A model generated the notes under the pieces. That model saw only the letters and a list, made by a program, of their open reading frames with translations. It was not told where the DNA came from and made no database searches. Position numbers and translations under genes: made by a program. From Bradyrhizobium sp. CSA112 (GTDB taxonomy: Bacteria; Pseudomonadota; Alphaproteobacteria; Rhizobiales; Xanthobacteraceae), in the NCBI RefSeq assembly GCF_029051645.1, contig NZ_JAACFS010000005.1, positions 310,001 through 374,000 of the forward strand: 64,000 nt of DNA, read 5' to 3'. This document shows positions 42,019 through 52,888 of this stretch, in pieces (the first letter of the stretch is position 1; every line of letters starts with the position of its first letter).

Positions 42019-42480
42019 ATGGCGCTCGCGATCAAAGTCAACGGTACCATGCAGAGCGTCGATGTCGATAATGACGCGCCGCTCCTCTGGGTCCTACGTG
42101 ATGCGCTCGGCCTGGCCGGCACGAAGTTCGGCTGTGGTGTCGCACAATGCGGCGCCTGCACCGTGTTCGTGGATGGCAAGCCAATGCGCTCCTGTACCCT
42201 GCCTATCTCGGCGCTCGGCACCCGCGAGGTGACCACCATCGAGGGCGTATCCGGGCGGGAGGCCGAGGCGGTACAGCAAGCCTGGATCGCGCGCGACGTG
42301 CCGCAATGCGGCTACTGCCAGTCAGGCCAGGTGATGAGCGCCGTCGCGCTCCTCAAGCAGGTCAAGAAACCGAGCGACCGCGACATCGATCTCGCGATGA
42401 ACGGCAACGTCTGCCGCTGCGCCACCTACGTCCGTATCCGCGCCGCGATCCACGACGCCGCCCGCGCGCTGGAGGGCTGA
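42019..42480 (+). CDS. iorA: Isoquinoline 1-oxidoreductase-type iron-sulfur subunit
   Basis: A 153-residue subunit of a molybdenum hydroxylase (xanthine dehydrogenase family) with two [2Fe-2S] clusters. The plant-type cluster ligands are [15 protein letters not shown] and the Cys of MRSCTLP; the second cluster is CGYCQSGQ and GNVCRCATY. Electrons pass from the molybdenum subunit through these clusters. It starts after a GGGAGG site, 4 bp before the large subunit. Actual substrate (isoquinoline, another N-heterocycle or an aldehyde) is not known. Confidence 0.92.
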   Translation: MALAIKVNGTMQSVDVDNDAPLLWVLRDALGLAGTKFGCGVAQCGACTVFVDGKPMRSCTLPISALGTREVTTIEGVSGREAEAVQQAWIARDVPQCGYCQSGQVMSAVALLKQVKKPSDRDIDLAMNGNVCRCATYVRIRAAIHDAARALEG

Positions 42481-42483
42481 GCC

Positions 42484-44663
<2,180 letters not shown>

Positions 44664-44667
<4 letters not shown>

Positions 44668-45284
44668 TGCGCGCACAGGCTCTCCTCGTGGCGGGGGCGG
44701 TCGCCGTGACGGCTCTCGTCGCAGCTGCGGTAGCGCAGACCACCCGACAGCCGACTGCGAAGGACTTGCGCCCCGTTCCGAGCTTCCAGAACATCGCCGA
44801 TCAACAGGCGCGTTCGATCGCGCTGTTCGAAGAGGCCGGCAAGGTGCTGCAGCACCCGCGTTGCGTAAACTGCCACCCGGCGACCGAGCGGCCGTTGCAG
44901 AGCGACGCGATGCGGCCGCATCAGCCGCTCGTGGTGCGCGGGGCCGACGGGCACGGCGTGCCCGGCATGACCTGCAATACCTGCCACCACGTCGCGAATT
45001 TCGATGCCGCCCGCGTGCCCGGCCATCCGCAATGGCACCTCGCCCCGGCGTCGATGGCTTGGGAGGGGCGTACGCTTGGCGAGATCTGCGCGCAGATCAA
45101 GGACCCGAACCGCAACGGCGGCAAGGACATGGCCGCGCTCCTTCACCACATGGCGGAGGACACGCTCGTGGGCTGGGGCTGGTCGCCCGGTCCGGGCCGC
45201 GAACCAGCGCCAGGCACGCAGGCCGCGTTCGGCGCCTTGCTGCGGGCCTGGGCTGATACTGGCGCGCATTGCCCGCCGTCATGA
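44664..45284 (+). CDS. Diheme c-type cytochrome
   Basis: A 206-residue exported protein with an N-terminal signal (residues 1-25) and two CxxCH heme sites: CVNCH and CNTCH. Axial Met/His candidates lie in the following segments. The ATG overlaps the iorB stop, so it is translationally coupled and is most likely the electron acceptor of the molybdenum hydroxylase. Outside the heme motifs it is not similar to a cytochrome I can name. Confidence 0.85.
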
Positions 45285-45401
45285 GGCCGAGGTGTTAACG
45301 CCGTATGCCGTCAGGAATGTGCGGGTCTTGGCTGCATCAAACGCGTTTCGCATCGGTCGCTGCAGGGCGACTGTCCCAAGGACCGATTTAGCGAGCGTGT
45401 G

Positions 45402-46439
45402 TTAGTCCGCCGTCCGCTCCCGCAATCGCTGCGCATAGACGTTGATCACGAGCGCCGCCAGCAGGATCAGGCCGCGGATCAAAATCTTCAGGAAGCTGTC
45501 GATGTTGACGTGATCGAGGCCGTTGTTGAGGACGCCGAGCACGAACAGGCCGACGATGGTGTTGCCGATGCCGCCGCGGCCGCCAAAGAGACTGGTGCCG
45601 CCGACGACCACCGCGGCGATCGAATCCAACAGATACGTGTCGAACTCATTTTGCTGGGCGCTGCCGAAATGCGCTACCCCAAGCATGCCGCCGATGCCGG
45701 CGCACACGGCCGAAATGACCATGACGCTGCCGAGGATCAGCTTGACGTTGAGCCCGGAATATTCCGCCGCCTCGCGGTTTCCGCCGACCATGTAGACGTA
45801 GCGGCCGAAGCGGGTGTAGGTCAGCACCAGATGGCCGCCGAGCAGCATCAGGGCCGCTACGATCACGATCCAGGGAATGCCGCCGATCGATGTCGATCCC
45901 AGCGTCGTGACCAGCGGGGGCACCTTGTAGGCGATCTGCCCGCGCACCAACAGCGCAGAGATGCCGGCCGCGATCTGCATCATTGCCAGCGTCATGATGA
46001 AGGAGGGGATGCCGATCACCGTCAGCCCGAAGGCGTTGACGAGGCCAAGCAGGGCGCAAAGCGCCAGCGCCAAGAGGATCGCGGCCCATCCGGGCATCGG
46101 CACGTTGGCGATGTTGACGTAGGATTCCTGCAGCGTGAAATAGGCGACCGCAATGCCGGTGACGTTGGCGATAGCGGCGATCGACAGGTCGATTTCTGCG
46201 CACAGGATCACGAAAGTGAGGCCGACGGCGATAATGCCGGTGACCGAAATCTGGGTGAGGATGTTGCCGAAATTGTCCAGCGTCGCAAACGACGGGCTGG
46301 CGGCCGCGAAGAAGCCGAACAGGCAAATCAGCGTCAGGAACGGCGCGATGTTGCGCATCTGGGACCGCAGCATCGCGGCGAGCCGGTGCGGGCGCTTGCG
46401 ATCTGGAGCCGCGACTGTCACGCTTTCACCTGAAGTCAT
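45402..46439 (-). CDS. ABC transporter permease (ribose/monosaccharide type)
   Basis: A 345-residue inner-membrane permease of the RbsC/BPD_transp_2 family with about ten transmembrane helices. The conserved LDSIAAVVVGGTSLFGGRGG and NTIVGLFVLGVLNNGL are visible. ATG 46439 has a GAGGAG site; the ATPase gene ends 10 bp upstream. Third gene of a leftward importer operon. Confidence 0.92.
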   Translation of the reverse strand: MTSGESVTVAAPDRKRPHRLAAMLRSQMRNIAPFLTLICLFGFFAAASPSFATLDNFGNILTQISVTGIIAVGLTFVILCAEIDLSIAAIANVTGIAVAYFTLQESYVNIANVPMPGWAAILLALALCALLGLVNAFGLTVIGIPSFIMTLAMMQIAAGISALLVRGQIAYKVPPLVTTLGSTSIGGIPWIVIVAALMLLGGHLVLTYTRFGRYVYMVGGNREAAEYSGLNVKLILGSVMVISAVCAGIGGMLGVAHFGSAQQNEFDTYLLDSIAAVVVGGTSLFGGRGGIGNTIVGLFVLGVLNNGLDHVNIDSFLKILIRGLILLAALVINVYAQRLRERTAD

Positions 46440-46449
46440 GTCGGTCTCC

Positions 46450-47952
46450 TCATGCCGCTTCCAAGAGGCGGTCCTTGCTGATCTGTTCGTTGGCAAATTC
46501 CCGCACCACCGCGCCGCGCTTGAGCACGATGACACGGTCGGCGAGCGACAGCACCGTCTCCGGCTCGGTGGAGAGCACGATGATGGCGAGTCCCTTGGCG
46601 CGCAGATCTCTGACGATGTGGATGACGTCGTTCTTGGCGCCGACGTCCATGCCGCGGGTCGGCTCGCATAGCACCAATAGCCGCGGCGGGTAGCTCAGCC
46701 ATTTCGCCAGCGCCACCTTCTGCTGATTGCCGCCGGACAGCATGCCGAGATCGAGCTCGACCGCTGCCGGGCGGATCCGCAATTGGTCGACCTGCCGCGT
46801 GGCGATCGCGCGTTCGCGCGACGGCTTGAGCAGCAGGGATGAAATGCGATCGAGGACGCTGATCGAGATGTTCTTGTAGACCGGCTCCTGGTGGAACAGC
46901 ATGTCGCGCCGGCTCTCGGGCACGAACGCGATTCCGGAACGCCTGGCATCCGCTGTGCTGCGGAAGGCCTTCTGGTTGCCCGCGACCGCGAGCGTGCCGA
47001 TATCGGGCTTTATTTTGCCGAACAGGATCCGCGCCAGCTCGAGCTGTCCGCATCCCATGAAGCCGTAGATGCCGAGCACTTCGCCGGCGCGGGCCTCGAA
47101 TGAAACCTCGCGCAGGCGGCCCGCCAGCGTCAGCCCGTTTGCGTTCAGCACCACCGGCTGATCGGTCGGCGGCGGCAACATGATGTCGTGGGTGTAGGTT
47201 TCTTCCAAGGCCTCGCGGCCCTTGCCTATCATCGCCTCGATTAGTGCCAGCTTGCTCGTCTCCGAGGCGGCGGCCTCCGCGACCTTCCGGCCGTTGCGGA
47301 ACACCGTGACGACGTCAGAGACGCGCAGGATGTCCTCGATGAAATGGGAGATGAACACGATGCTGGTGCCTTCGTCCCGCAATTGCCGCAAGGTCGCGAA
47401 CAGGCGCTCCACTTCGGGCGGTGACAGCGCCGAGGTCGGCTCGTCGAGAATGATGATGCGGGCGCCCGAGAACAGCACGCGGGCGATCTCGATCAGTTGC
47501 TGCAGGCCGATCGGCAGGTCGCCGAGCCGAGACATCGGGTCGACATCGATGCCGAACCGCTTCAGCTGCTCGCCCGCCTCCCGCGCCATGCGGCGCCATT
47601 GCACGAGGCCGAGGCGGTTGGTCGGCTGGCTGCCCAGAAACACGTTCTCGGCTACCGTCAGGTCCGGCGCGACGCTGAGTTCCTGATGAACCATCGCGAT
47701 GCCGGCTGCATGCGCGTCGCGCACCGATCGAAATCGGGTCTCCCGGCCGTCCAGGACGAACCGGCCGGAAAAATCCGCATGCACGCCGGCGATGATCTTC
47801 ATCAGCGTACTTTTCCCCGCGCCGTTCTCGCCGACGAGACCATGGATCTCGCCGGCGGTGAGCGCGAAGTCGACTCCACGAAGGGCCTCGACACCGCCGA
47901 AGGCCTTCGTGATCTCGTGCAGTTCGAGGATGGGCTGACGTGCCGATTGCAT
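46450..47952 (-). CDS. ABC transporter ATP-binding protein (RbsA/MglA type)
   Basis: A 500-residue protein with two fused ATPase domains. The first has Walker A GENGAGKST and Walker B IIILDEPTSAL; the second is degenerate at Walker A (GFMGCGQLE) but has signature LSGGNQQK and CEPTRGMDVG, the usual arrangement in sugar ABC importers. It energises uptake with the flanking permease. Confidence 0.93.
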   Translation of the reverse strand: MQSARQPILELHEITKAFGGVEALRGVDFALTAGEIHGLVGENGAGKSTLMKIIAGVHADFSGRFVLDGRETRFRSVRDAHAAGIAMVHQELSVAPDLTVAENVFLGSQPTNRLGLVQWRRMAREAGEQLKRFGIDVDPMSRLGDLPIGLQQLIEIARVLFSGARIIILDEPTSALSPPEVERLFATLRQLRDEGTSIVFISHFIEDILRVSDVVTVFRNGRKVAEAAASETSKLALIEAMIGKGREALEETYTHDIMLPPPTDQPVVLNANGLTLAGRLREVSFEARAGEVLGIYGFMGCGQLELARILFGKIKPDIGTLAVAGNQKAFRSTADARRSGIAFVPESRRDMLFHQEPVYKNISISVLDRISSLLLKPSRERAIATRQVDQLRIRPAAVELDLGMLSGGNQQKVALAKWLSYPPRLLVLCEPTRGMDVGAKNDVIHIVRDLRAKGLAIIVLSTEPETVLSLADRVIVLKRGAVVREFANEQISKDRLLEAA

Positions 47953-47958
47953 GCTGAT

Positions 47959-48978
47959 TCAGATCAGGAAGTGATCCTCCATCCATTGCATGCCGGCCGC
48001 GTTGGCTTTCGTCACCACCGGGCCGTCCGTGATCACATGCTTCGGGATGCCCTGTCCGCTCTTCTCGCCCGCGGTCACCGCGGCGACGCCGGCGATGATG
48101 GCGCCGCCATGGATGCGGCAGGAGGGATTGCGGACGGTCGCGAACATGCGGCCTTCGCTCACCGCCTGGATCGCAGGCGGCATGGCGTCGACGCCGCCGA
48201 TCAGGATGTTGGTGCGGTTACGCGCCTTCATGATGTTGTAGGCGGCCAGCGCCATGTCGTCGTTGTGGAAGAACGCCGCATCGATCTGCGGGTGCTTCGT
48301 CAAATAGGTCTCCCATAACCGAGCTGTCTTCGAAACGTCCCAATCCGCCGGCTGGGTGTCGAGCACCTCGATGTTGGGGAATTGCTTCACCACCGTGTTG
48401 AAGCCCTTGGCGCGGCCCTGCGCGCCGGTATGGCCGAGCGCGCCCTGCGTCATGATGATCTTACCCTTGCCGCCCATCGCGTTGCAAAGCGCCTGCGTCA
48501 CCGAAGCGCCCATGAATTCATTGTCGGGCGCCAGGAAGGAATGAACCTTGATCTGGTCGAGCGGGGCGATCAGCGTATCCATGTCGATCACGGGGATGCC
48601 GGCATCGATCATCTTCTGCACCGGCTGGGTCAGCGTGCCGATGCCGAAGGCCTGGATGGCGACGAAATCCCATTTCTGCGAGGCCATGTTGTCGATCGCC
48701 GCACGCTGCTTGACCGCGTCGAGCTGGCCGTCGAACCAGGTGACCTCGACGTTGAACAGCTTGCCCCACCATTCCGCCGCCTGCTTGCCCTGGGCGCACC
48801 AGGTCGCCTGCAGGCCCGCATTGGAGAACGCGGCCTTCAACGGCTTTTCAGAACGTGCGGCCGCCGCCAGCGCCGGATTGATGCCCAGTCCCCCGAGCAG
48901 GGCGGTCGCTGCGCCTGCCGCGCCTGCTGCCTGAAGAAGGTCGCGCCTGGTCGTTACGGATTTGTCAGTCCCGGACAT
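47959..48978 (-). CDS. Sugar ABC transporter substrate-binding protein
   Basis: A 339-residue periplasmic binding protein of the type I (RbsB-like) fold. It has a Tat signal (TTRRDLLQAAGAAGAATALL), and conserved GIPVIDMDTLI and NDDMALAAYNIM hinge segments. ATG 48978 follows a GAGGGAG site. First gene of the importer operon, 6 bp before the ATPase. The sugar is not readable from sequence. Confidence 0.9.
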   Translation of the reverse strand: MSGTDKSVTTRRDLLQAAGAAGAATALLGGLGINPALAAAARSEKPLKAAFSNAGLQATWCAQGKQAAEWWGKLFNVEVTWFDGQLDAVKQRAAIDNMASQKWDFVAIQAFGIGTLTQPVQKMIDAGIPVIDMDTLIAPLDQIKVHSFLAPDNEFMGASVTQALCNAMGGKGKIIMTQGALGHTGAQGRAKGFNTVVKQFPNIEVLDTQPADWDVSKTARLWETYLTKHPQIDAAFFHNDDMALAAYNIMKARNRTNILIGGVDAMPPAIQAVSEGRMFATVRNPSCRIHGGAIIAGVAAVTAGEKSGQGIPKHVITDGPVVTKANAAGMQWMEDHFLI

Positions 48979-49138
48979 CGTTTGCTCCCTCGCTTGTTCA
49001 TTTGTTATCGCCGACGGCGTCGATTGCACGCACCGCGGATCGAGGCAGTCTTTCACACTCCGCGCGTTTGCTGCAACAATGCCGTCCAAGGAATCTTTCA
49101 AGGAATCCTTGCGGCCAATCGGCCGTGATCAGAGTGCG

Positions 49139-49546
49139 TCATTCACACTGCGCTGCAACGAGACCCTCGATCTCCCCGAGCAGGTTTCGCCATGCTGTAT
49201 CGATTTCGTCCGACCAGTCGGCTCCGACGATGTCGCGCAGAGTCTGCGCAAGGATGCTGAAGAACGCCACGAACAATTCACGCGGGGTGCCATAGGCGTC
49301 GTGCGAAGAAACTTCGGATGTGATCAGGCGGAAATGGCCGCTGCGTTCGCCAGCAAAATCCAGGATGGCGTCGATCGTGAGTGCCAGCATCGAACCCTTG
49401 ACGAGTTCGCTGCCTTCGGTCCGGAACATTGTCCGTGCTTCGGGATGCGCGTCGAACAGCCGGCGATAGACCAGCGGCGTCAGATCCTCGCAGCGCGCCG
49501 CGGCCAGTTCAAAACTTCGCTCGATTGGATTTGACGATGCTGTCAT
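49139..49546 (-). CDS. Single-domain globin
   Basis: A 136-residue globin-fold protein without a reductase domain. Helix-B/C-like FDAHPEARTMF and the putative proximal His in the FRLITSEVSSHDAYGTP region fit bacterial single-domain globins, which bind heme and handle oxygen or NO. ATG 49546 is chosen over a TTG 21 bp upstream. It begins only 20 bp after the T-run of a terminator that follows a tiny ORF. Confidence 0.75.
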   Translation of the reverse strand: MTASSNPIERSFELAAARCEDLTPLVYRRLFDAHPEARTMFRTEGSELVKGSMLALTIDAILDFAGERSGHFRLITSEVSSHDAYGTPRELFVAFFSILAQTLRDIVGADWSDEIDTAWRNLLGEIEGLVAAQCE

Positions 49547-49565
49547 TGTCGTTTGCGATCGTCTC

Positions 49566-49596
49566 AAAAAAAAGAGCAGGGCGCCAAGCCCTGCTC
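49566..49596 (-). terminator. Terminator or attenuator before the globin gene
   Basis: A perfect 9-bp stem GAGCAGGGC/GCCCTGCTC with a 5-nt loop followed, on the minus strand, by eight T. The stop codon of the small upstream ORF lies in its ascending arm, and the globin ATG is 20 bp beyond. Confidence 0.88.
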
Positions 49597-49747
49597 AAAA
49601 ATTGTGTCGACCCTTAATTTCCTCGAAAAGTGAGATTTGCTCTTGATTGTCGAGGCGACGCTGCTTGTGCGCGTCAGGGCTCCTCCCGAGACTTGGACCA
49701 CCAAGCTTGAGCCTCTCGGCCAGCCTGAGGTTGAATTGGTAGACCAT
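49595..49747 (-). CDS. Small ORF upstream of the globin terminator
   Basis: A 50-residue, Arg/Lys/Leu-rich ORF (starts MVYQFNLRLAERLKL, ends KGRHNF) with codon use like neighbouring genes. Its TGA is the first base pairs of the terminator stem. Ribosome site is weak. It could encode a small protein or act as a leader peptide that controls folding of the terminator. No family is recognised. Confidence 0.45.
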   Translation of the reverse strand: MVYQFNLRLAERLKLGGPSLGRSPDAHKQRRLDNQEQISLFEEIKGRHNF

Positions 49748-49963
49748 CTTTTTCGTCTTGTCACCATTTTCGGCAACGTTTGTTCAAAATTCCAGCACTC
49801 TGCGAAATGATTGGGAATTTGCTACTCGCGGTTGTGGATTTAGCTGCAATACGCCCGAGGCTTGGTATTGGGGTAGGGCGCCCTCCAAATGCTGCAAAAC
49901 GCATCGCTTTTCGCCAGCATCTCTCCTTGAAGCTGCAACATAATTCCGGGAACTTGATCTCGA

Positions 49964-49995
49964 CTTCAGACTCTCATGGTAATTAAGGTCTGAAG
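49964..49995 (+). promoter_or_regulatory. Leader hairpin before the copper-cluster first gene
   Basis: CTTCAGAC (49964-49971) and GTCTGAAG (49988-49995) form a perfect 8-bp stem with a 16-nt loop, ending 14 bp before ATG 50010. The 3' arm overlaps the purine-rich ribosome region, so folding could lower translation. Copper control is only a guess. Confidence 0.45.
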
Positions 49996-50009
49996 CGGAT
50001 GGGATTGTG

Positions 50010-50381
50010 ATGCGCCGCCGGCTGAAGAATTTTCTGCCAATTGTCCTGATTGCCCTGGTGGTGCAAATTTTTGCACCCATCGGCGCATGCTGGGCGGCGA
50101 GCATCGCGGCCTCCGATCCGCTCGCTGGCGCCATCATCTGCCATGGCAACAGCGCCCCCGATGCCGGGCAGGCTGACCAGGCCAACCATCGCGCCCATGA
50201 CGGATGCTGTTCGGTTTGCAGCGTGCTGCAGACCGGTGCGCCGGTCGACGTGCCGCAGACTGCGGCGATCGACATCGATCGGGTTGCCGAGCAGGTGGCC
50301 TGGTTCGACTTTGCTTGCCGGCTGACAAACGCTCGCGCCGGCAGCCACGCGCAGGCGCGTGCGCCTCCCTCCATTTCCTGA
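50010..50381 (+). CDS. DUF2946 family exported protein
   Basis: A 123-residue protein with an N-terminal signal or membrane segment (residues 8-29) and a Cys/His-rich exported part (ICHGN, NHRAHDGCCSVC). DUF2946 proteins commonly sit next to TonB receptors and copper genes and are thought to help metal handling. A GTG one codon earlier is an alternative start. First gene of the copper cluster. Confidence 0.75.
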   Translation: MRRRLKNFLPIVLIALVVQIFAPIGACWAASIAASDPLAGAIICHGNSAPDAGQADQANHRAHDGCCSVCSVLQTGAPVDVPQTAAIDIDRVAEQVAWFDFACRLTNARAGSHAQARAPPSIS

Positions 50382-50474
50382 CCTCACTTGACCTTTGTCA
50401 AATGGTGCGGCCGCGGCCGTGCCAGTTCGTTCAATTTAGCTAGCCGGCCAAAGAGCTGGCGTCAGGAATGTCTT

Positions 50475-52859
50475 ATGTATCCCCATCGTGCCGTGGGAAG
50501 CGCGAGCCTGCTTGTACTTGGCAGTGCGCTATCCCTCATGCCGTCGAACGCGAATGCCCAGACGGCGCTGCCGGCCGTGACCGTCGATGCGCCGCGCGGC
50601 GCGACCGCCAGACCTGCGGCCCGCAAGCCGGCCGTTCGCGCCGCTGCAAGAAACCAGGCGAGGCCGCCTTCGGCCAATCCCGCGCCTGCCGCCTCGCTGA
50701 CCGCCGGAATTACGCCGAGCGTGGCGCGTGCGCTGCTCTACCAGGCGCCCAACGGCCAGACCGAGACGACCATTGATCGCAGCCAGTTCGACAACCGGCC
50801 AGCGTTCTCCATTGCCGACGTGCTGCGCGAGAGCCCCGGCATCTCAGTGAAGCAGGGCAACGGGCCGCGCGATGTCGGCATCTCGATCCGCGGCTCCAAC
50901 GCCCGAAACGGCTTCGGCATCCGCAATCTCGTAATCTTCGACGACGGCTTTCCGGTCACGCAGCCGGACGGGCTTTCCCGCAGCGACCTGATCGATCCCA
51001 AGGCCTATGGCGCGATCGATGTCATCCGGGGGCCGTCGTCGGCGCTCTATGGCAACTATGCGACCGGCGGCGCGCTGAATTTCCGCACCCGCCCGGGCGG
51101 CACGATCGACGGCGCCGAATACGGCGTCGATGGCGGCAGTTTTGGTTACCTCAACAATTATCTGGCCTACGGCAAGAAGGTCGGCAATTTCGAGGGCTCG
51201 CTGTTTGCGAGCGATGCGCGCGGCGACGGATTTATCCAGAATAGCTGGTTCAATACCCAGACGGTGAATTTCCTCGGCACGCTGCACGCGACGCCTGACG
51301 ACCGCTTTACCGTCAAGTTCATCAACAACAACCTCGACGCCCGCCTTCCGATCCGGCTGTCGCTCAACCAGTATTATCAGAATCCCTTCCAGGCGGGGTG
51401 CGATATGGCCGGTGTTGCCGGCTGCGCCTCAGTTAACCTCCTCAACAACGGCTTCAACGGTACAAGGACTCCGATCACCGCTGTGCAAGCCGGGCTCGGC
51501 CGCGACGATCGCCGCACCATCGTCGGCGGCAGATGGGAGCACGACTTCGACAATACGACGACCTGGCGCAACCAGTTCGTGTTCGACGATCGGAACATCA
51601 ATCAGCCGACCGGCGCCACCAGCGCCATCGGCGATTTCCCGTCTTACAACTACATGAGCGACGTCACCAAGCGCGGCGAAATCCTCGGCATGGAATCGAC
51701 GACGTACTTTGGCGCGTTCTACAACACGCTGACGGCGTCGAGCGACAACCGCAACGTCATGCCGGGAGGCAATGCAAAGCTCGGCCTTCTCGCGAGCAAC
51801 ACCTTCAGCGATACGTCGAACTACGGCGTTCGCGCGCGCGAGGAACTCAAGCTGACGCCGAACCTGACGGCGATCGCCGGCATCGGATGGGAAACCACGC
51901 ATCTGAAGGGAATCAACACCTCTTACACCTACGGCACGCCCAATGTCCCCATAGCAACGCCGGGAGTGCCGATAGTCGCCGACCGCCAATTCCAGAACAC
52001 AGCGCCCGAACTCGCGCTGCTCTACAAACTGAACAGCGAGTGGCTGTTCAGGGCACGCGTCGCCACCGGATACGGCACACCGCAGGTTGGCAACCTCTTC
52101 GTCCTCTCGAACGGTCAGAACGGCAACAACACGCAGCTAAAGACGCAGCAGAACCTCGGTTACGACCTCGGGTTTGACTGGACGCCGAACAACACGCTCA
52201 AATTCAGCGCGACCGGCTTCTACGAATTCTTCAAGAACGAGCTGGTTACGCAGGCCACGCAGGTCGGCGCCCCCAATGCAAGTTACACCTTCAATGCGCC
52301 GCGATCGGAGCATCGGGGTGTCGAACTGGCCGCGGACTGGAAGTTCCTTCCGGGCTGGCGATTCACGGCGGCGTACACCTATCTCGACGAGGTCTATACA
52401 GAGTACACCGAGAATATCATCAACGGCGCGACGTTCAGCTTCAACCGTGCTGGCAACAAGATTCCCGGCATCTCGCCGCACGAACTGACGGCGCGTCTTG
52501 GCTATGAGCAGATGTGGGGGCCGCTGGCAGGGCTCGGGGCGTTCGTCGAAGTTCAGTGGAAGGATTCGTTCTACATGGACAACGCCAATCTCTTGAAGGC
52601 GCCCGGTTACGAACTGGTCAATCTCAACGTCCACTACAACACAGACCTCGTGTCCGACTATTTCAAGTCGTTGAGCATGTATGTCGAAGTCAGGAACGTG
52701 TTTGACCGGACCTATGTGGCTTCCGCAAATAATATCGCGAACTCGGTCACGACCGCTGGTGCTCCAAGTCTAGCGAACGTACTGGCGAACACGACCGGCT
52801 CGATCTACGCGGGTTCCCCGCGCGCATTCTTCGCCGGCATGAAGCTGGCGTTCAAATGA
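50475..52859 (+). CDS. TonB-dependent outer-membrane receptor (likely copper)
   Basis: A 794-residue receptor: signal peptide ending ANAQ, a short TonB-box-like region (LPAVTVDAPR) and Pro/Ala-rich linker, a plug domain (SIADVLRESPGISVKQGNGP, GIRNLVIFDDGFPVTQPDG, AIDVIRGPSSALYGNYATGG) and a 22-strand barrel ending in aromatic/Lys. Its neighbours (DUF2946, PCuAC chaperone) suggest a copper-chelate substrate, as for PcuB of the Bradyrhizobium pcu operon. Iron or other chelates cannot be excluded. ATG 50475 follows AGGAATG. Confidence 0.9.
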   Translation: MYPHRAVGSASLLVLGSALSLMPSNANAQTALPAVTVDAPRGATARPAARKPAVRAAARNQARPPSANPAPAASLTAGITPSVARALLYQAPNGQTETTIDRSQFDNRPAFSIADVLRESPGISVKQGNGPRDVGISIRGSNARNGFGIRNLVIFDDGFPVTQPDGLSRSDLIDPKAYGAIDVIRGPSSALYGNYATGGALNFRTRPGGTIDGAEYGVDGGSFGYLNNYLAYGKKVGNFEGSLFASDARGDGFIQNSWFNTQTVNFLGTLHATPDDRFTVKFINNNLDARLPIRLSLNQYYQNPFQAGCDMAGVAGCASVNLLNNGFNGTRTPITAVQAGLGRDDRRTIVGGRWEHDFDNTTTWRNQFVFDDRNINQPTGATSAIGDFPSYNYMSDVTKRGEILGMESTTYFGAFYNTLTASSDNRNVMPGGNAKLGLLASNTFSDTSNYGVRAREELKLTPNLTAIAGIGWETTHLKGINTSYTYGTPNVPIATPGVPIVADRQFQNTAPELALLYKLNSEWLFRARVATGYGTPQVGNLFVLSNGQNGNNTQLKTQQNLGYDLGFDWTPNNTLKFSATGFYEFFKNELVTQATQVGAPNASYTFNAPRSEHRGVELAADWKFLPGWRFTAAYTYLDEVYTEYTENIINGATFSFNRAGNKIPGISPHELTARLGYEQMWGPLAGLGAFVEVQWKDSFYMDNANLLKAPGYELVNLNVHYNTDLVSDYFKSLSMYVEVRNVFDRTYVASANNIANSVTTAGAPSLANVLANTTGSIYAGSPRAFFAGMKLAFK

Positions 52860-52888
52860 CCGGACAACAACGCAGGAGGAGTAAAGCC

